A DNA stretch of 16,885 nucleotides from Deltaproteobacteria bacterium (GCA_020355145.1 CP070660.1:881468-898352); one strand, 5' to 3'; counted from the stretch's first letter, positions 1 to 8,540 are shown. Made by a program: numbers and translations. The notes: a model not told the origin generated them from the sequence alone.

Positions 1-1
1 G

Positions 2-721
2 CGCAGTCCGGCAATACTTCAAATTAATCCAAGTGCATTCAGGCATGGGGGAGGACCGCTTGTTGAGTTCTGCCTTGCCGCCGCACGGGAGGCGCGTGTG
101 CCCATGGCGGTTCACCTGGACCACAGTACATCGCCCGATGACATCCAGGCAGCCCTTGATGCCGGTCTCACCTCCATTATGGCGGATGGTTCACACCTCT
201 CCTATGAGGATAATATCACCTTCACCCGTGAGATGGTTGCCCTGACCCATGATCATGGGGGTATTGTCGAGGCTGAGTTAGGCCGGCTTGCAGGCACGGA
301 AGACGACCTGAGGGTTGAAGAATATGAGGCGAAACTCACTGACCCTGACCAGGCAACAGGCTTTATCGCTCAAACAGGGGTTGATGCACTGGCGGTCTGT
401 ATCGGCAATATCCACGGACGCTACCGCACTGAGCCACACTTGGACTTCGATCGCCTCATTGCTATACGGAAAGTCGTGTCTGTCCCTATTGTCCTCCACG
501 GTGCCTCAGGTTTGCCCAAAGACATGGTGAGACGCGCAATCGAACTCGGCGTTAGCAAGTTAAATGTCAACACGGAAATCCGCGAGGCCTATCTGGGTGC
601 ATTAAGGGACCGTCTGGCTGAGTCTCCAGATTTGATGGGATTGATGCAAGGTGCAGTTGAGGCCATGACGGTAGTAGTCGCTGCGAAACTTCAACTCTTT
701 GGTTCTGTTGGAAAGGCCTGA
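2..721 (+). CDS. Class II (zinc) ketose-bisphosphate aldolase, 5' end missing
   Basis: Reversible aldol cleavage of a ketose (bis)phosphate, cytoplasmic; the fructose-/tagatose-bisphosphate aldolase family (FbaA/GatY/KbaY). The reading frame is open from base 2, so the window edge cuts the gene; 239 residues are visible out of the usual 280-310, and about 45 N-terminal residues lie outside. Seen in order: HLDHS (catalytic Asp and a zinc His), DGSHLSYEDN, EAELGRLAGTEDD, a GNIHGRY zinc His, VLHGASG with the third zinc His, and NVNTEIR, which binds substrate phosphate. The C-terminus ends LFGSVGKA, as is usual for the family. An internal GTG at 98 lies inside the conserved domain and is not a start. 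The gene converges on the FGGY kinase and overlaps its 3' end by 31 bases. Substrate cannot be fixed from the sequence; fructose-1,6-, tagatose-1,6- and deoxy-ketogluconate phosphates are all possible. Confidence 0.93.
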   Translation, partial: RSPAILQINPSAFRHGGGPLVEFCLAAAREARVPMAVHLDHSTSPDDIQAALDAGLTSIMADGSHLSYEDNITFTREMVALTHDHGGIVEAELGRLAGTEDDLRVEEYEAKLTDPDQATGFIAQTGVDALAVCIGNIHGRYRTEPHLDFDRLIAIRKVVSVPIVLHGASGLPKDMVRRAIELGVSKLNVNTEIREAYLGALRDRLAESPDLMGLMQGAVEAMTVVVAAKLQLFGSVGKA

Positions 722-2211
722 TGAAGGGCCATATACAATTCGTGATGATGTTTGAGGATTTGCTGATATTGCCTATGCGATTTGGGATCGGGATGCTTCT
801 CCTCCATCTCATCTTCCCCTATCACCCCACGGAGGCCCTCCCAAATTGATCGATACCACCCGATAGCTGCCCCTGCAAGGATAGCCGCACCCAAAGACGT
901 TGTCTCCTCCCCTGCCCTGCGAAAAAGACAACCGTAGATATCCGCCTGGAGTTGATTGAAGAAGTCAGACTTAGTCACTCCACCGGAAACCCGCACCTCT
1001 ATGCCCTTCACCCCCGAAGCGGAGAGGAGATCGATGTTCTTCTTTACCTCCAAAAAGATCCCCTCCACAAGAGATCGGGCAACGTCGCCCCTGGTGTGTC
1101 CCATTGTGAGACCGTGCAGACAGCCTCGGGCCTTGGGGTTCCAGTAGGGGGATGCTGAACCTGCGAAGTGTGGAATGAAAAGGAGGCCATTTGCGCCAAT
1201 CGGGGATTCCTTAGCCATATCCTCCAGGGCACAATACGGGTCTTCCTCTTCCCCCTCTACCTGGCAAAAGTTTTTCAGAAACCAGGATAGAGCAGCGCCC
1301 GTAACGAGGATGCCCGCCTCAATAGCCCAGAGGTCGGGCAGGACGTGGCAACTACAGAGGAATCGCCTTTTGGGGTCCAACTCCGGTTGGCTGCGGAGGG
1401 CAAGGACATATGTTCCCGTCCCAGTCGTTGCGGAGAGTATGTGCGGTTCAACAGCTCCAATTCCCAGGGCAGCGCAGGGCTGATCACCCCCAGCTGCCAC
1501 CACGGGAATCCCCTCGCGAAATCCCGTGGCCTCGGCTGCCTCTAACGTTAACTCTCCCACTACCGAACCCGAGGGATAAACATCGGGTAATTTTTCCAAG
1601 GGTATCCCAAGCCCTTCAAGGATCCTACAATCCCATCCCTTGGATGCTATATTGAAGAGCATCGTCCGGGAGGCCTGTGAGAAATCAATGGCGAACTCTC
1701 CGCATAGGTGATGGAGGACGAGGTCTTGAACCGTGAGGAATTTATGTGCCCTCGCGAATACCGACGGCTCCTCATCCTTGATCCAGAGGATCTTAGGGGC
1801 GACGAAGTAGGGATCTATGATGAGGCCCGTTCGTCGATATATCTCATCTTCCCCGATAGAGCCGCGAATATTGTCACACTGGGGTGTTGAACGCTTATCC
1901 TGCGTTTGGATGGCTGGACGAAGCGGTTTTCCCTTCCCATCAACGGGGATCGCGCTGGCCCTCTGTCCAGTGACTGCCACTGCCTTCACTTGCTCCGGGT
2001 AGGGAATACCCTCCAATGCCTGCCTTGAGGCCCTGCAGGCAGCATCCCACCAGACCTCCGGATCCTGCTCCACTCGGTCTGGAGGAATCTGACGATTCAA
2101 ATAGGCGACAAATCCCGAAGAGACTATCTTTCCGAACGGATTGAAGAATAAGACCTTACAACCGCTCGTTCCTATATCCACCGCAGCCACCAGATCACTG
2201 TCTGCTTCCAT
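691..2211 (-). CDS. FGGY-family carbohydrate kinase (xylulokinase-like)
   Basis: ATP-dependent phosphorylation of a sugar, polyol or related compound; cytoplasmic. From the ATG at 2211 the protein has 506 residues, typical for the family. Residues 12-19 (DIGTSGCK) form the first phosphate loop. GGDQP at 241-245 carries the likely catalytic Asp243, followed by the second ATPase loop TTGTGTY at 262-268. The C-terminal half has the FGGY signature region (RVSGGVTKSDFFNQLQADIY) and a GAAILAG helix. The frame stays open to 2412, but those extra 67 codons run through a palindromic repeat and match nothing in the family. The ATG at 2211 has a GGGGGAG ribosome site just upstream, so I chose it. The position where xylulokinases carry Trp-Asn-Asp reads QTQDKRS, so xylulose is not assured; LsrK-like or other substrates remain open. 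Upstream neighbour on the same strand is a hydroxyacid dehydrogenase; a convergent aldolase lies downstream. Confidence 0.9.
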   Translation of the reverse strand: MEADSDLVAAVDIGTSGCKVLFFNPFGKIVSSGFVAYLNRQIPPDRVEQDPEVWWDAACRASRQALEGIPYPEQVKAVAVTGQRASAIPVDGKGKPLRPAIQTQDKRSTPQCDNIRGSIGEDEIYRRTGLIIDPYFVAPKILWIKDEEPSVFARAHKFLTVQDLVLHHLCGEFAIDFSQASRTMLFNIASKGWDCRILEGLGIPLEKLPDVYPSGSVVGELTLEAAEATGFREGIPVVAAGGDQPCAALGIGAVEPHILSATTGTGTYVLALRSQPELDPKRRFLCSCHVLPDLWAIEAGILVTGAALSWFLKNFCQVEGEEEDPYCALEDMAKESPIGANGLLFIPHFAGSASPYWNPKARGCLHGLTMGHTRGDVARSLVEGIFLEVKKNIDLLSASGVKGIEVRVSGGVTKSDFFNQLQADIYGCLFRRAGEETTSLGAAILAGAAIGWYRSIWEGLRGVIGEDEMEEKHPDPKSHRQYQQILKHHHELYMALHQAFPTEPKS

Positions 2212-2260
2212 CAACTCCCCCTGCCTGCTGTCATCCCTCACCCTTGTCGAGAACAGGACT

Positions 2261-2585
2261 ACGTCATAGTCAAACCTAATCAGGCTGTTGCCCAACTCCC
2301 CTCGCCATACCTTTGAGGATGATGCTGCCTTTTCTGAAGTACCTGGTGGGAGGCCGCCGTCCTTTTCACGTCTTATCAGCGGGGGAAACCGCAGGTCCCG
2401 CTTGCGGGACAATGCGGAGGGGGCAAGAATCCCCCGCAGATAAGTCGTAGAAAAGACCAGGCCGGGAGCCTCGGTACTAAAGAAAAGGCAGAATCATCCT
2501 TAACCCTAATCAACTTACCAAACTTGAAGCAACCTTATTGTGTAAATTGGAGTTGGGCAACAGCCCATACCCTGGACTTTGACGT
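2261..2585. repeat. 325-base imperfect palindrome (MITE-like or giant hairpin)
   Basis: Four nested pairs of arms fold about a centre at 2402/2403. Outermost is ACGTCATAGTC at 2261-2271 against GACTTTGACGT at 2575-2585 (10 of 11 paired). Next is a perfect 17-base pair, 2283-2299 with 2549-2565. Then 2316-2343 pairs with 2473-2500 (25 of 28), and 2372-2385 with 2431-2444 (13 of 14). The core is GTCCCGC-TT-GCGGGAC at 2395-2410. The right arm carries about 30 extra bases between the second and third pairs. On the - strand the element begins at the last base of the dehydrogenase stop codon and ends 49 bases before the kinase ATG. The terminal inverted repeats without any coding capacity suggest a non-autonomous mobile element; no clear target-site duplication was found. 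In RNA it would form a long stem between two genes. Confidence 0.8.
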
Positions 2586-3643
2586 TACCCTTTACCTAGG
2601 ACCTCTGGGTTGACAACGAATTCCGGTCCCTGATCCCTGAGATATTTCAAGACATCCTCCACCAAGAGGATGGGCGATCTACATAGCGCCTCGCTGGTTG
2701 TACCGGCAAGGTGGGAAGTCAAGGTTACGTTATCGAGCCTCGCCAAGGGATGATCGGCGGGAATGGGTTCATGGTGGAAGACATCCAAGGCCGCTCCGGC
2801 TATGGCCCTTCTTCGAAGGACCTCGATCAATGCCCCCTCGTCCACGAGGCGCGCACGGGCCGTGTTTATGAAATATGCGGTGGGCTTCATAAGCGATAGC
2901 TCCCTTGCACCTATCATACCCCTGTTCTCCTGCGTTAATCGTACGTGGAGGGATACGAAATCGGACTCCTGCATAAGGGTCCGAAGGTCAACGGGCTTGG
3001 CACCGGAACCTAAAACGATATCATCCGAGACATAGGGATCATAGACGAGTACCTTCACATCAAAGCCCGATATCTTTCGGCAGACCTCTCTCCCCACCCG
3101 ACCGAATCCCACGAGACCAACGGTCTTTCCACTCAGTTCTGGTATATGGGAACTATTTACGAAATCCTTGCGCCAGGTCCCCCTTACAATCCCCAGGTGA
3201 GAGCGGGCAATGTTGCGGCATTCCGCTAACATCAGGCCCACAGCGAAATCGGAGACAGCCCCGGCGTTCCGACCCTGCACATTGAAGACAACGATTCCCC
3301 GGTCTGTAGCGGCGAAAACGTCTATGTGCTCTAAACCGGCACGGCACGTACCGAGTATCCTCAGGCCAGGACCAGCGCCATTTAGAACCCTTCGAGAGAC
3401 CGGACAGTAATGAACAAGGAGCATCTCAGCGTCAGATACAGCCTCCATGAGGCCCTCGGGGGTTGGAACTGCATCAGGCCCCTCTTTCTCTACCTTGATT
3501 CGCTCCTCCTGTAGTTTGACCTTATCTTCCTCCCCCAACCAACTGAGGCTCTTCACACGGGGTTGGAAATCCTTCAATAGATTGCAGGCACCGTCCATGA
3601 AACGGGCTGGGATCATAGCATCACCGACTACAACGACCTTCAA
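2585..3643 (-). CDS. D-isomer-specific 2-hydroxyacid dehydrogenase (PGDH-like)
   Basis: NAD-dependent interconversion of a D-2-hydroxyacid and a 2-oxoacid; cytoplasmic. It has 352 residues. The Rossmann loop is G179-F-G181-R-V-G184, followed by Asp202 (VYDPY), which usually selects NAD. The catalytic trio is Arg263 (NTARARLVDE), Glu292 (DVFHHEP) and His311 (SHLAGTT). No ACT domain follows, so it is the short form. The start is TTG at 3643, chosen because a strong GGAGGAG site lies 7 bases upstream and the N-terminus MKVVVVGDA fits a first beta strand. It follows the helicase gene after 44 bases and precedes the FGGY kinase, separated by the palindromic element. D-3-phosphoglycerate, glyoxylate/hydroxypyruvate or another sugar acid could be the substrate; pairing with a kinase favours carbohydrate-acid metabolism, which is inference. 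Confidence 0.9.
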   Translation of the reverse strand: MKVVVVGDAMIPARFMDGACNLLKDFQPRVKSLSWLGEEDKVKLQEERIKVEKEGPDAVPTPEGLMEAVSDAEMLLVHYCPVSRRVLNGAGPGLRILGTCRAGLEHIDVFAATDRGIVVFNVQGRNAGAVSDFAVGLMLAECRNIARSHLGIVRGTWRKDFVNSSHIPELSGKTVGLVGFGRVGREVCRKISGFDVKVLVYDPYVSDDIVLGSGAKPVDLRTLMQESDFVSLHVRLTQENRGMIGARELSLMKPTAYFINTARARLVDEGALIEVLRRRAIAGAALDVFHHEPIPADHPLARLDNVTLTSHLAGTTSEALCRSPILLVEDVLKYLRDQGPEFVVNPEVLGKG

Positions 3644-3650
3644 AGTCTAT

Positions 3651-3657
3651 CTCCTCC
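3651..3657 (-). promoter_or_regulatory. Ribosome binding site deciding a TTG start
   Basis: Read on the - strand, GGAGGAG lies 7 bases before TTG at 3643. No ATG or GTG in this frame has comparable support, so this site fixes the dehydrogenase start. Confidence 0.75.
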
Positions 3658-3687
3658 ACATCCCATCTGGTTGAATACTTAACAGGG

Positions 3688-6600
3688 TCAACATGCCTCA
3701 ATCTTAAGATAACCGCACCTAAGGCATTCCCTCTGCCTTCTTTTTGCCTCCTTAATACCCTGTCCAATCATCCGTGGATCGGCCTTATATCCCTCAATAA
3801 ACCTTATCAAATCATCGATCTCCTTAAATGGATCGCCTCTGTAGTCTATCTCAACCAGTCTTCCCAAGGGGATAAAATAGAGATACATCCCCTTGACTCT
3901 TGTAGTCTCCAGTCTTTCGACAACCCACCTATAGCAGGCCAACTGTATATCGAAATAATTTTCACTGGCAAAGCTAACAGGGTCTTTATCATTTACCCCG
4001 CCTGTCTTCCAGTCTATTATGGCCCACTCATCACTTCTCTTATCCTTAAAAAGCTTATCTATCCTTCCCCTTAGGGTATATCCCTTGTTATTTAAGACAA
4101 AGGGGAACTCGGAATATTGATCTGCCCCGGTGAGGAGCCCTAAGAGGGCCTTATCCCTAATGGCCGTTAAAATCAATTCCCTCACCCTTGTCTTTATCCT
4201 TTCAAGTACTGACCTCTCAAGGAGCATTGTCTCTCTGTTTTCACCTAAAAATCTCGCAAACAGGGCCTCTAATAAATCCCCATCAAGATCAGATCCAAAT
4301 ATGTGTCTTTCCAGATAGCTGTGCACAATAGTGCCGATAATCCTGGACTCAGTTGTCTCACCCTCGCCCCTATCCTCTAATAGATCCTCCATATAGTCAT
4401 CTCCACTGGAAAAAAAGGTCTTCTCAGGCAGTTTTAACCAATATCTATAGTAGAATTTCAAGGGACACCTCCTGAATATAGCAAGGCCTGTTGGGCTTAG
4501 CTGATAATAGGAAGGCGTGGCTAATCTATCGGTAAAATCGAGCTTTCTTATCCCTTCATCTATGGTTCCAAAATCCCTTAAGGACAATTTCGTCTCCTGG
4601 GAATTGACTCCAACAAATCCCTTAGGGGTTGGGTTAGTCCATACAACCAGAGGGAACTCATCCTCTTGTGGATATTTGCCTATCATATCTTCCCGAAACC
4701 CCTCGCTAATTCCCCATATATCATCGAGGAGCTCCATAACCGAGGCCCCTTCTTTATAGTCGAGGGAGGTGAGGGGACTTTCTTTCTCCCTACCCTTTCC
4801 CACCACCAGATGACCAGTCAGGATAAGATGATGCATGGCCCTTGTGCAGCCAACATAGAAGACCCTCCGATTTTCAGCCACATCTTCCAATATATCCCTG
4901 CTTTTAAGGATGAAGGGCAAGGGGCTTAGGGCCCTCCTAAAATCCGCAAGGGGCAATTCAACACTGAATGTAGGAAGAAGGCCTTCCTGGTCATTCCAGG
5001 CCTCTGATCTTGAATCTTGAGCAGTGCAAACCCTTAAGGGCTTTCCAGGACTTGGCCCCTTAGGGATTTGTCTATCTAATTCAGGAATAATTACCATGGG
5101 AAATTCAAGGCCTTTGGCAGCATGTATTGTCATGAGATAGATGGAAACACCTTTCTTTAGCTCTACCAGGGCCTCCCCTTCATCATCTTCTTCCTCGGCC
5201 ATTCTAAGGCAATAGGCGACGAAATCAGGTAAAGGGCCATTGCCTTCTGACTCAAACTGTCTAGCTATCTCTATCAACTTTTCCATATTAGCCACCCTCT
5301 GGAGCCCATTCGGATGAACGGATAGTGCAGCCATCAATCCCCTTTCCCTTATAATAGTCCTTATCAACTCAGGGATTGGCAGGCGGTGAGCTAATAAGTG
5401 CCAGGTACTGAGCTGATCTCCAATCCTTCTCAGGTATGCCTGAGGGGAGCTGAGAAATCCTTCATGAAGGGGCCTCTCACCTGTAAAGAGATCAAAGAGC
5501 TCTGGATCAGTTATTGCAAAGATTGACCCCCTGAGGGCAGCTAACAAGGAGATCCTTTGCCTTTCATCTACGAGATAATGTAACAACTGGACCATCTCCA
5601 TAACCTCTTCACACCTATAGAATCCCCTTCCCTTATTAACAATAAAAGGCAGTCCGGCCTCCCGGAATATCGCCTCGAATGTCTTTATATGTGTGTATGC
5701 AAAGAAGAGGATACCGATTGCCGGCTCCCCATTCTCTATCCTTTCCCTTATCGAGTGATATAGGCGATACTCAGGGACCTCTTTTCCTTCCCTGCCCACT
5801 ATCCTGTTAATAATATCTACGATAAGAGAGGCCTCCCTCTCTGCCTTGTTATACCTTTCAGTCTTACTGGAACTGCCTTTTAGAGTTGGAACGGGGTAGA
5901 AGACAACCGATCCCCTTTCCTCACTCCTATCAGAAGATCTCGCCTTTTTCATAGGTAAGTATTCGCTTTCGTATTCCTCAAGGACACCGATACCCTTGTT
6001 ACTGAAGATAGGTTTAAAGGTATTGTTGAAGAATTCTATGAGCCCTGAATCAGACCTAAAATTTGAACCCAGGTGTATGTCTCCATTCAGGAGCGTCTCT
6101 TTTTCCTCCCTTGACCTACTGTTAAAAAGGGCAGTGAGTTCTGTGAGTCTTTTCTCCAGGCCCTGATCCACACAGAGCATCCTTTTGACTATCCCATCAT
6201 CCTTCCAGAAAAAAGGTCCTCTATTCGATGCGTTTGATCTTCTTATCTCCTCAGCAACGGTATCAAAGACCGTCACATCCGCTCCCCTAAACCTATAGAT
6301 GGACTGTCTTTTATCACCAACAACGAAAAGCTTATCCCTCCTTAAAACAGGACGGTCTTTTTTATCTTTATCTGAGACGAGAAGGCATATAATCTCCCAT
6401 TGGACTCGATTGGTGTCTTGAAATTCATCCACCATGACATATTTGAATCTGTCTTGAATCCGCTTGATAAGAAATCGGCTCTCAGAGAAAAACAGGGTGG
6501 TCAAGAATTCAAGTGTCTTTGCCTCCAGATCCGCGAAATCAAGGGCATTAACCCCCCTTTTGTCTATCTGGTACCTCTCCAGAGCTACCTTGGCCAGCTC

Positions 6601-7566
6601 CAAAAATATATTGAGCCCCTGTTCGTAGATATTATCGGGGTTGGAAACAGTAAATAGATCCGGATAGTACTTATCTACCATATCGAGATAGGAGAACTCC
6701 CTTCTGCCCATCTTTACCATCAGTCTTGAGCCCTTGGCCGGCCTTTCCTTGGAAAGGATCCTTAATTGAGCGAAAAGGGATGGGATACCAAAGTCATCTT
6801 GGCAATAGTCCTTTTTCTTGTACCAGCCACTCAAAAGGCCCATTACCTGGTCAAATTGACCCTTCCCATCCTTCATCTTCTTCAACCCATCATAATAAGG
6901 GATCAGGAGGGAGTCCTTTATATAGCGGCAGTACTCCTTAAATACCTGATCCTTCCAGTTCTTTTTCTTACATAGATGCCCCTTTGTTGACAGGATCCTC
7001 TTAAATGTCATGGGGTGTTCAATAACATTTTTTATCGCCTCAAAGAGAGAGCTTCTGTTCCCAAAGATCCGTATGAGTTGGGTCAGATCATCGTTATTTC
7101 CCCCGGATAAAGAAGATATTGCAGACTGAATGGCCTTTAGGATCATCTCTCTTTGGGTTAATCCCTGGATTATGACAAATCCGGGATCAATACCTGCCTC
7201 AACTGGATAATGACGTAAAAGATAGGCACAAAAAGAATGGATAGTGCCGATCCTGTTTTGTGAAAAATTGTCTAAGGTCTCCTTTAGCCTCCTAATTATT
7301 GTGCTATCGCTACCTCTTCTTCGCCTCAGTTCGTTAAGTATACGGGAAAGCTCTGTATAGATCCGTGCCTTCATCTCCTCGGCCGCCTTTTCAGTGAAGG
7401 TCAGGGCCAAGATCTCTCCTATGCCAACATCATCATTGGTGAGGATTATATGGCAGAATCGTTCAGCCAAGACCCTCGTCTTTCCTGCACCAGGGCCGGC
7501 AGTAACAACCATATTCCAGTTACAGTCAAAGGCGCAGTATTGCTCCAATGTCAAATTATCTCCCAT
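3688..7566 (-). CDS. UvrD/AddA-type helicase fused to Fe-S-type RecB nuclease
   Basis: ATP-dependent DNA helicase-exonuclease for double-strand break processing; 1292 residues. Superfamily 1A motifs in order: Walker A AGPGAGKT (23-30), LTFTEKAAEEM (55-65), TIHSF (108-112), Walker B DEFQDTN (380-386), VVGDKRQSIYRFRG (415-428), NFRS (502-505), TIHAAKGLEF (813-822), VFYVGCTRA (902-910). The C-terminal RecB-type nuclease is intact: GxxxH His1082, Asp1170 (RGRID), Asp1185 and Lys1187 (DWK), and QxxxY at 1208-1212. Cys1034 at the start of this domain plus Cys1281, Cys1284 and the very last residue Cys1292 resemble the four-cysteine iron-sulfur site of AddB, Cas4 and Dna2 nucleases, not typical of AddA. 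Spacing of the last trio is CX2CX7C, slightly longer than I recall for AddB. No AddB is in the window. The gene starts 23 bases after radC; a clear ribosome site is not visible, so translational coupling is possible. It uses many AGG/AGA and ATA codons. Confidence 0.93.
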   Translation of the reverse strand: MGDNLTLEQYCAFDCNWNMVVTAGPGAGKTRVLAERFCHIILTNDDVGIGEILALTFTEKAAEEMKARIYTELSRILNELRRRRGSDSTIIRRLKETLDNFSQNRIGTIHSFCAYLLRHYPVEAGIDPGFVIIQGLTQREMILKAIQSAISSLSGGNNDDLTQLIRIFGNRSSLFEAIKNVIEHPMTFKRILSTKGHLCKKKNWKDQVFKEYCRYIKDSLLIPYYDGLKKMKDGKGQFDQVMGLLSGWYKKKDYCQDDFGIPSLFAQLRILSKERPAKGSRLMVKMGRREFSYLDMVDKYYPDLFTVSNPDNIYEQGLNIFLELAKVALERYQIDKRGVNALDFADLEAKTLEFLTTLFFSESRFLIKRIQDRFKYVMVDEFQDTNRVQWEIICLLVSDKDKKDRPVLRRDKLFVVGDKRQSIYRFRGADVTVFDTVAEEIRRSNASNRGPFFWKDDGIVKRMLCVDQGLEKRLTELTALFNSRSREEKETLLNGDIHLGSNFRSDSGLIEFFNNTFKPIFSNKGIGVLEEYESEYLPMKKARSSDRSEERGSVVFYPVPTLKGSSSKTERYNKAEREASLIVDIINRIVGREGKEVPEYRLYHSIRERIENGEPAIGILFFAYTHIKTFEAIFREAGLPFIVNKGRGFYRCEEVMEMVQLLHYLVDERQRISLLAALRGSIFAITDPELFDLFTGERPLHEGFLSSPQAYLRRIGDQLSTWHLLAHRLPIPELIRTIIRERGLMAALSVHPNGLQRVANMEKLIEIARQFESEGNGPLPDFVAYCLRMAEEEDDEGEALVELKKGVSIYLMTIHAAKGLEFPMVIIPELDRQIPKGPSPGKPLRVCTAQDSRSEAWNDQEGLLPTFSVELPLADFRRALSPLPFILKSRDILEDVAENRRVFYVGCTRAMHHLILTGHLVVGKGREKESPLTSLDYKEGASVMELLDDIWGISEGFREDMIGKYPQEDEFPLVVWTNPTPKGFVGVNSQETKLSLRDFGTIDEGIRKLDFTDRLATPSYYQLSPTGLAIFRRCPLKFYYRYWLKLPEKTFFSSGDDYMEDLLEDRGEGETTESRIIGTIVHSYLERHIFGSDLDGDLLEALFARFLGENRETMLLERSVLERIKTRVRELILTAIRDKALLGLLTGADQYSEFPFVLNNKGYTLRGRIDKLFKDKRSDEWAIIDWKTGGVNDKDPVSFASENYFDIQLACYRWVVERLETTRVKGMYLYFIPLGRLVEIDYRGDPFKEIDDLIRFIEGYKADPRMIGQGIKEAKRRQRECLRCGYLKIEAC

Positions 7567-7589
7567 GGATATCCGTACCCGGCAGTACC

Positions 7590-8540
7590 TTATCTCATCA
7601 GCCCTTTTTCCGCTAAGCTTACGAAATCTTCCTCGTTCCTCCCTATGATGATGTGGTCCAGGACCTTTATCCCTACAAGATTGCAGGCCTGGAGTATCTG
7701 ACGTGTTATGTGGATATCATCCTGTGAGGGGTCTGGCTCCCCCGAGGGATGGTTATGAATCAAGATAATGGCAGATGCTGATTTCATGGTTGCCTCTCTG
7801 ATAATCTCCTTTGGATCCACCACACTTGCCGTCATACTTCCCCTGCTAATCTCTATATTATCAATGGGTTTATTCCTGGAATCTAACAGGATAATATTGA
7901 AGAATTCCTTCCTGGAATCCCTCAAATACGGTGCATAATACTCGGATACATACATGATTACATCCAGGGCACTGGTTATCTTTCTCTTCCTCTCCGCCTT
8001 CTCTCTATAAAGTCTCTTCCCCAGCTCCAATGCCGCCTTTATCTGGGCTGCCTTTGCCTCTCCTACACCCTGTATAGCGCAAAGTTCTGAAATGGGACTG
8101 CTGTCAATACCCCTCAATGTCTTAAATCTATTGAGGATATTTCTGCCTAATTCCTCTGCACTGATACCCTCTCTTCCAGTTCTTAAGATTATCGCCAGGA
8201 GTTTTGACAGGGGAAGCCTTGAGGGACCATACTTGTAGAGCATCTCCCGTGGTCTTTCTTCTTTGATCCAGCTATGGATAGGCCTATATGTCCGCTGTTG
8301 ATCCAATCGCTCCTTTACAATCTCCCTTATTCTCCTGCACCCCTCCGCTGTCCTTAGATTAAGCTGATCTATAATCTCCCTAGCCTTTTCATCCGATAGG
8401 AGGGTGGAGGTGGGTTTCCTGAAAAAAATCTTCCCCTTCTTGCTGAACATGGGATAGAGCCTATTGGCAACAAGAAAATCGATCATGCTGGATACCTTAT
8501 CCTGGCCTCTGTCTCTATCTGGCTTGTCTTCCATGTCCAT
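7590..8540 (-). CDS. radC: RadC/UPF0758 JAB-domain protein with N-terminal extension
   Basis: RadC-family protein with a metal-binding JAB/JAMM domain; the family's biochemical role is unsettled despite the old DNA-repair name. From ATG at 8540 it has 316 residues, about 90 more than usual. Residues 1-87 form an unrecognised basic, partly helical extension (DFLVANRLYPMFSKKGK). The RadC core then starts at RPREMLYKYG (96-105), has a helix-hairpin-helix (AIQGVGEAKAAQIKAALELG, about 155-174), and the JAMM motif HNHPSGEPDPSQDD with His262, His264 and Asp275. The frame continues to a GTG at 8639 without a ribosome site. ATG at 8540 follows GGGAGGG by about 10 bases, and ATG at 8534 is also possible. 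It is first in a - strand run, 23 bases before the helicase-nuclease, which supports a shared DNA-processing role. Confidence 0.92.
   Translation of the reverse strand: MDMEDKPDRDRGQDKVSSMIDFLVANRLYPMFSKKGKIFFRKPTSTLLSDEKAREIIDQLNLRTAEGCRRIREIVKERLDQQRTYRPIHSWIKEERPREMLYKYGPSRLPLSKLLAIILRTGREGISAEELGRNILNRFKTLRGIDSSPISELCAIQGVGEAKAAQIKAALELGKRLYREKAERKRKITSALDVIMYVSEYYAPYLRDSRKEFFNIILLDSRNKPIDNIEISRGSMTASVVDPKEIIREATMKSASAIILIHNHPSGEPDPSQDDIHITRQILQACNLVGIKVLDHIIIGRNEEDFVSLAEKGLMR

Noticed and set aside
2212..2412. In-frame 67-codon N-terminal extension of the FGGY kinase
   Set aside because: It reads through the arms of the palindromic repeat, has no family similarity, and ATG 2211 has a better ribosome site and the right length.
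4666..4929. 87-codon open frame on the + strand inside the helicase gene
   Set aside because: It is the shadow of the helicase reading frame, which has unbroken family motifs on the other strand.
3688..7566. Assigning the helicase as RecB of a RecBCD system
   Set aside because: No RecC or RecD is nearby and the motif layout is closer to AddA/UvrD types; even the AddA label is uncertain because of the cysteine site.
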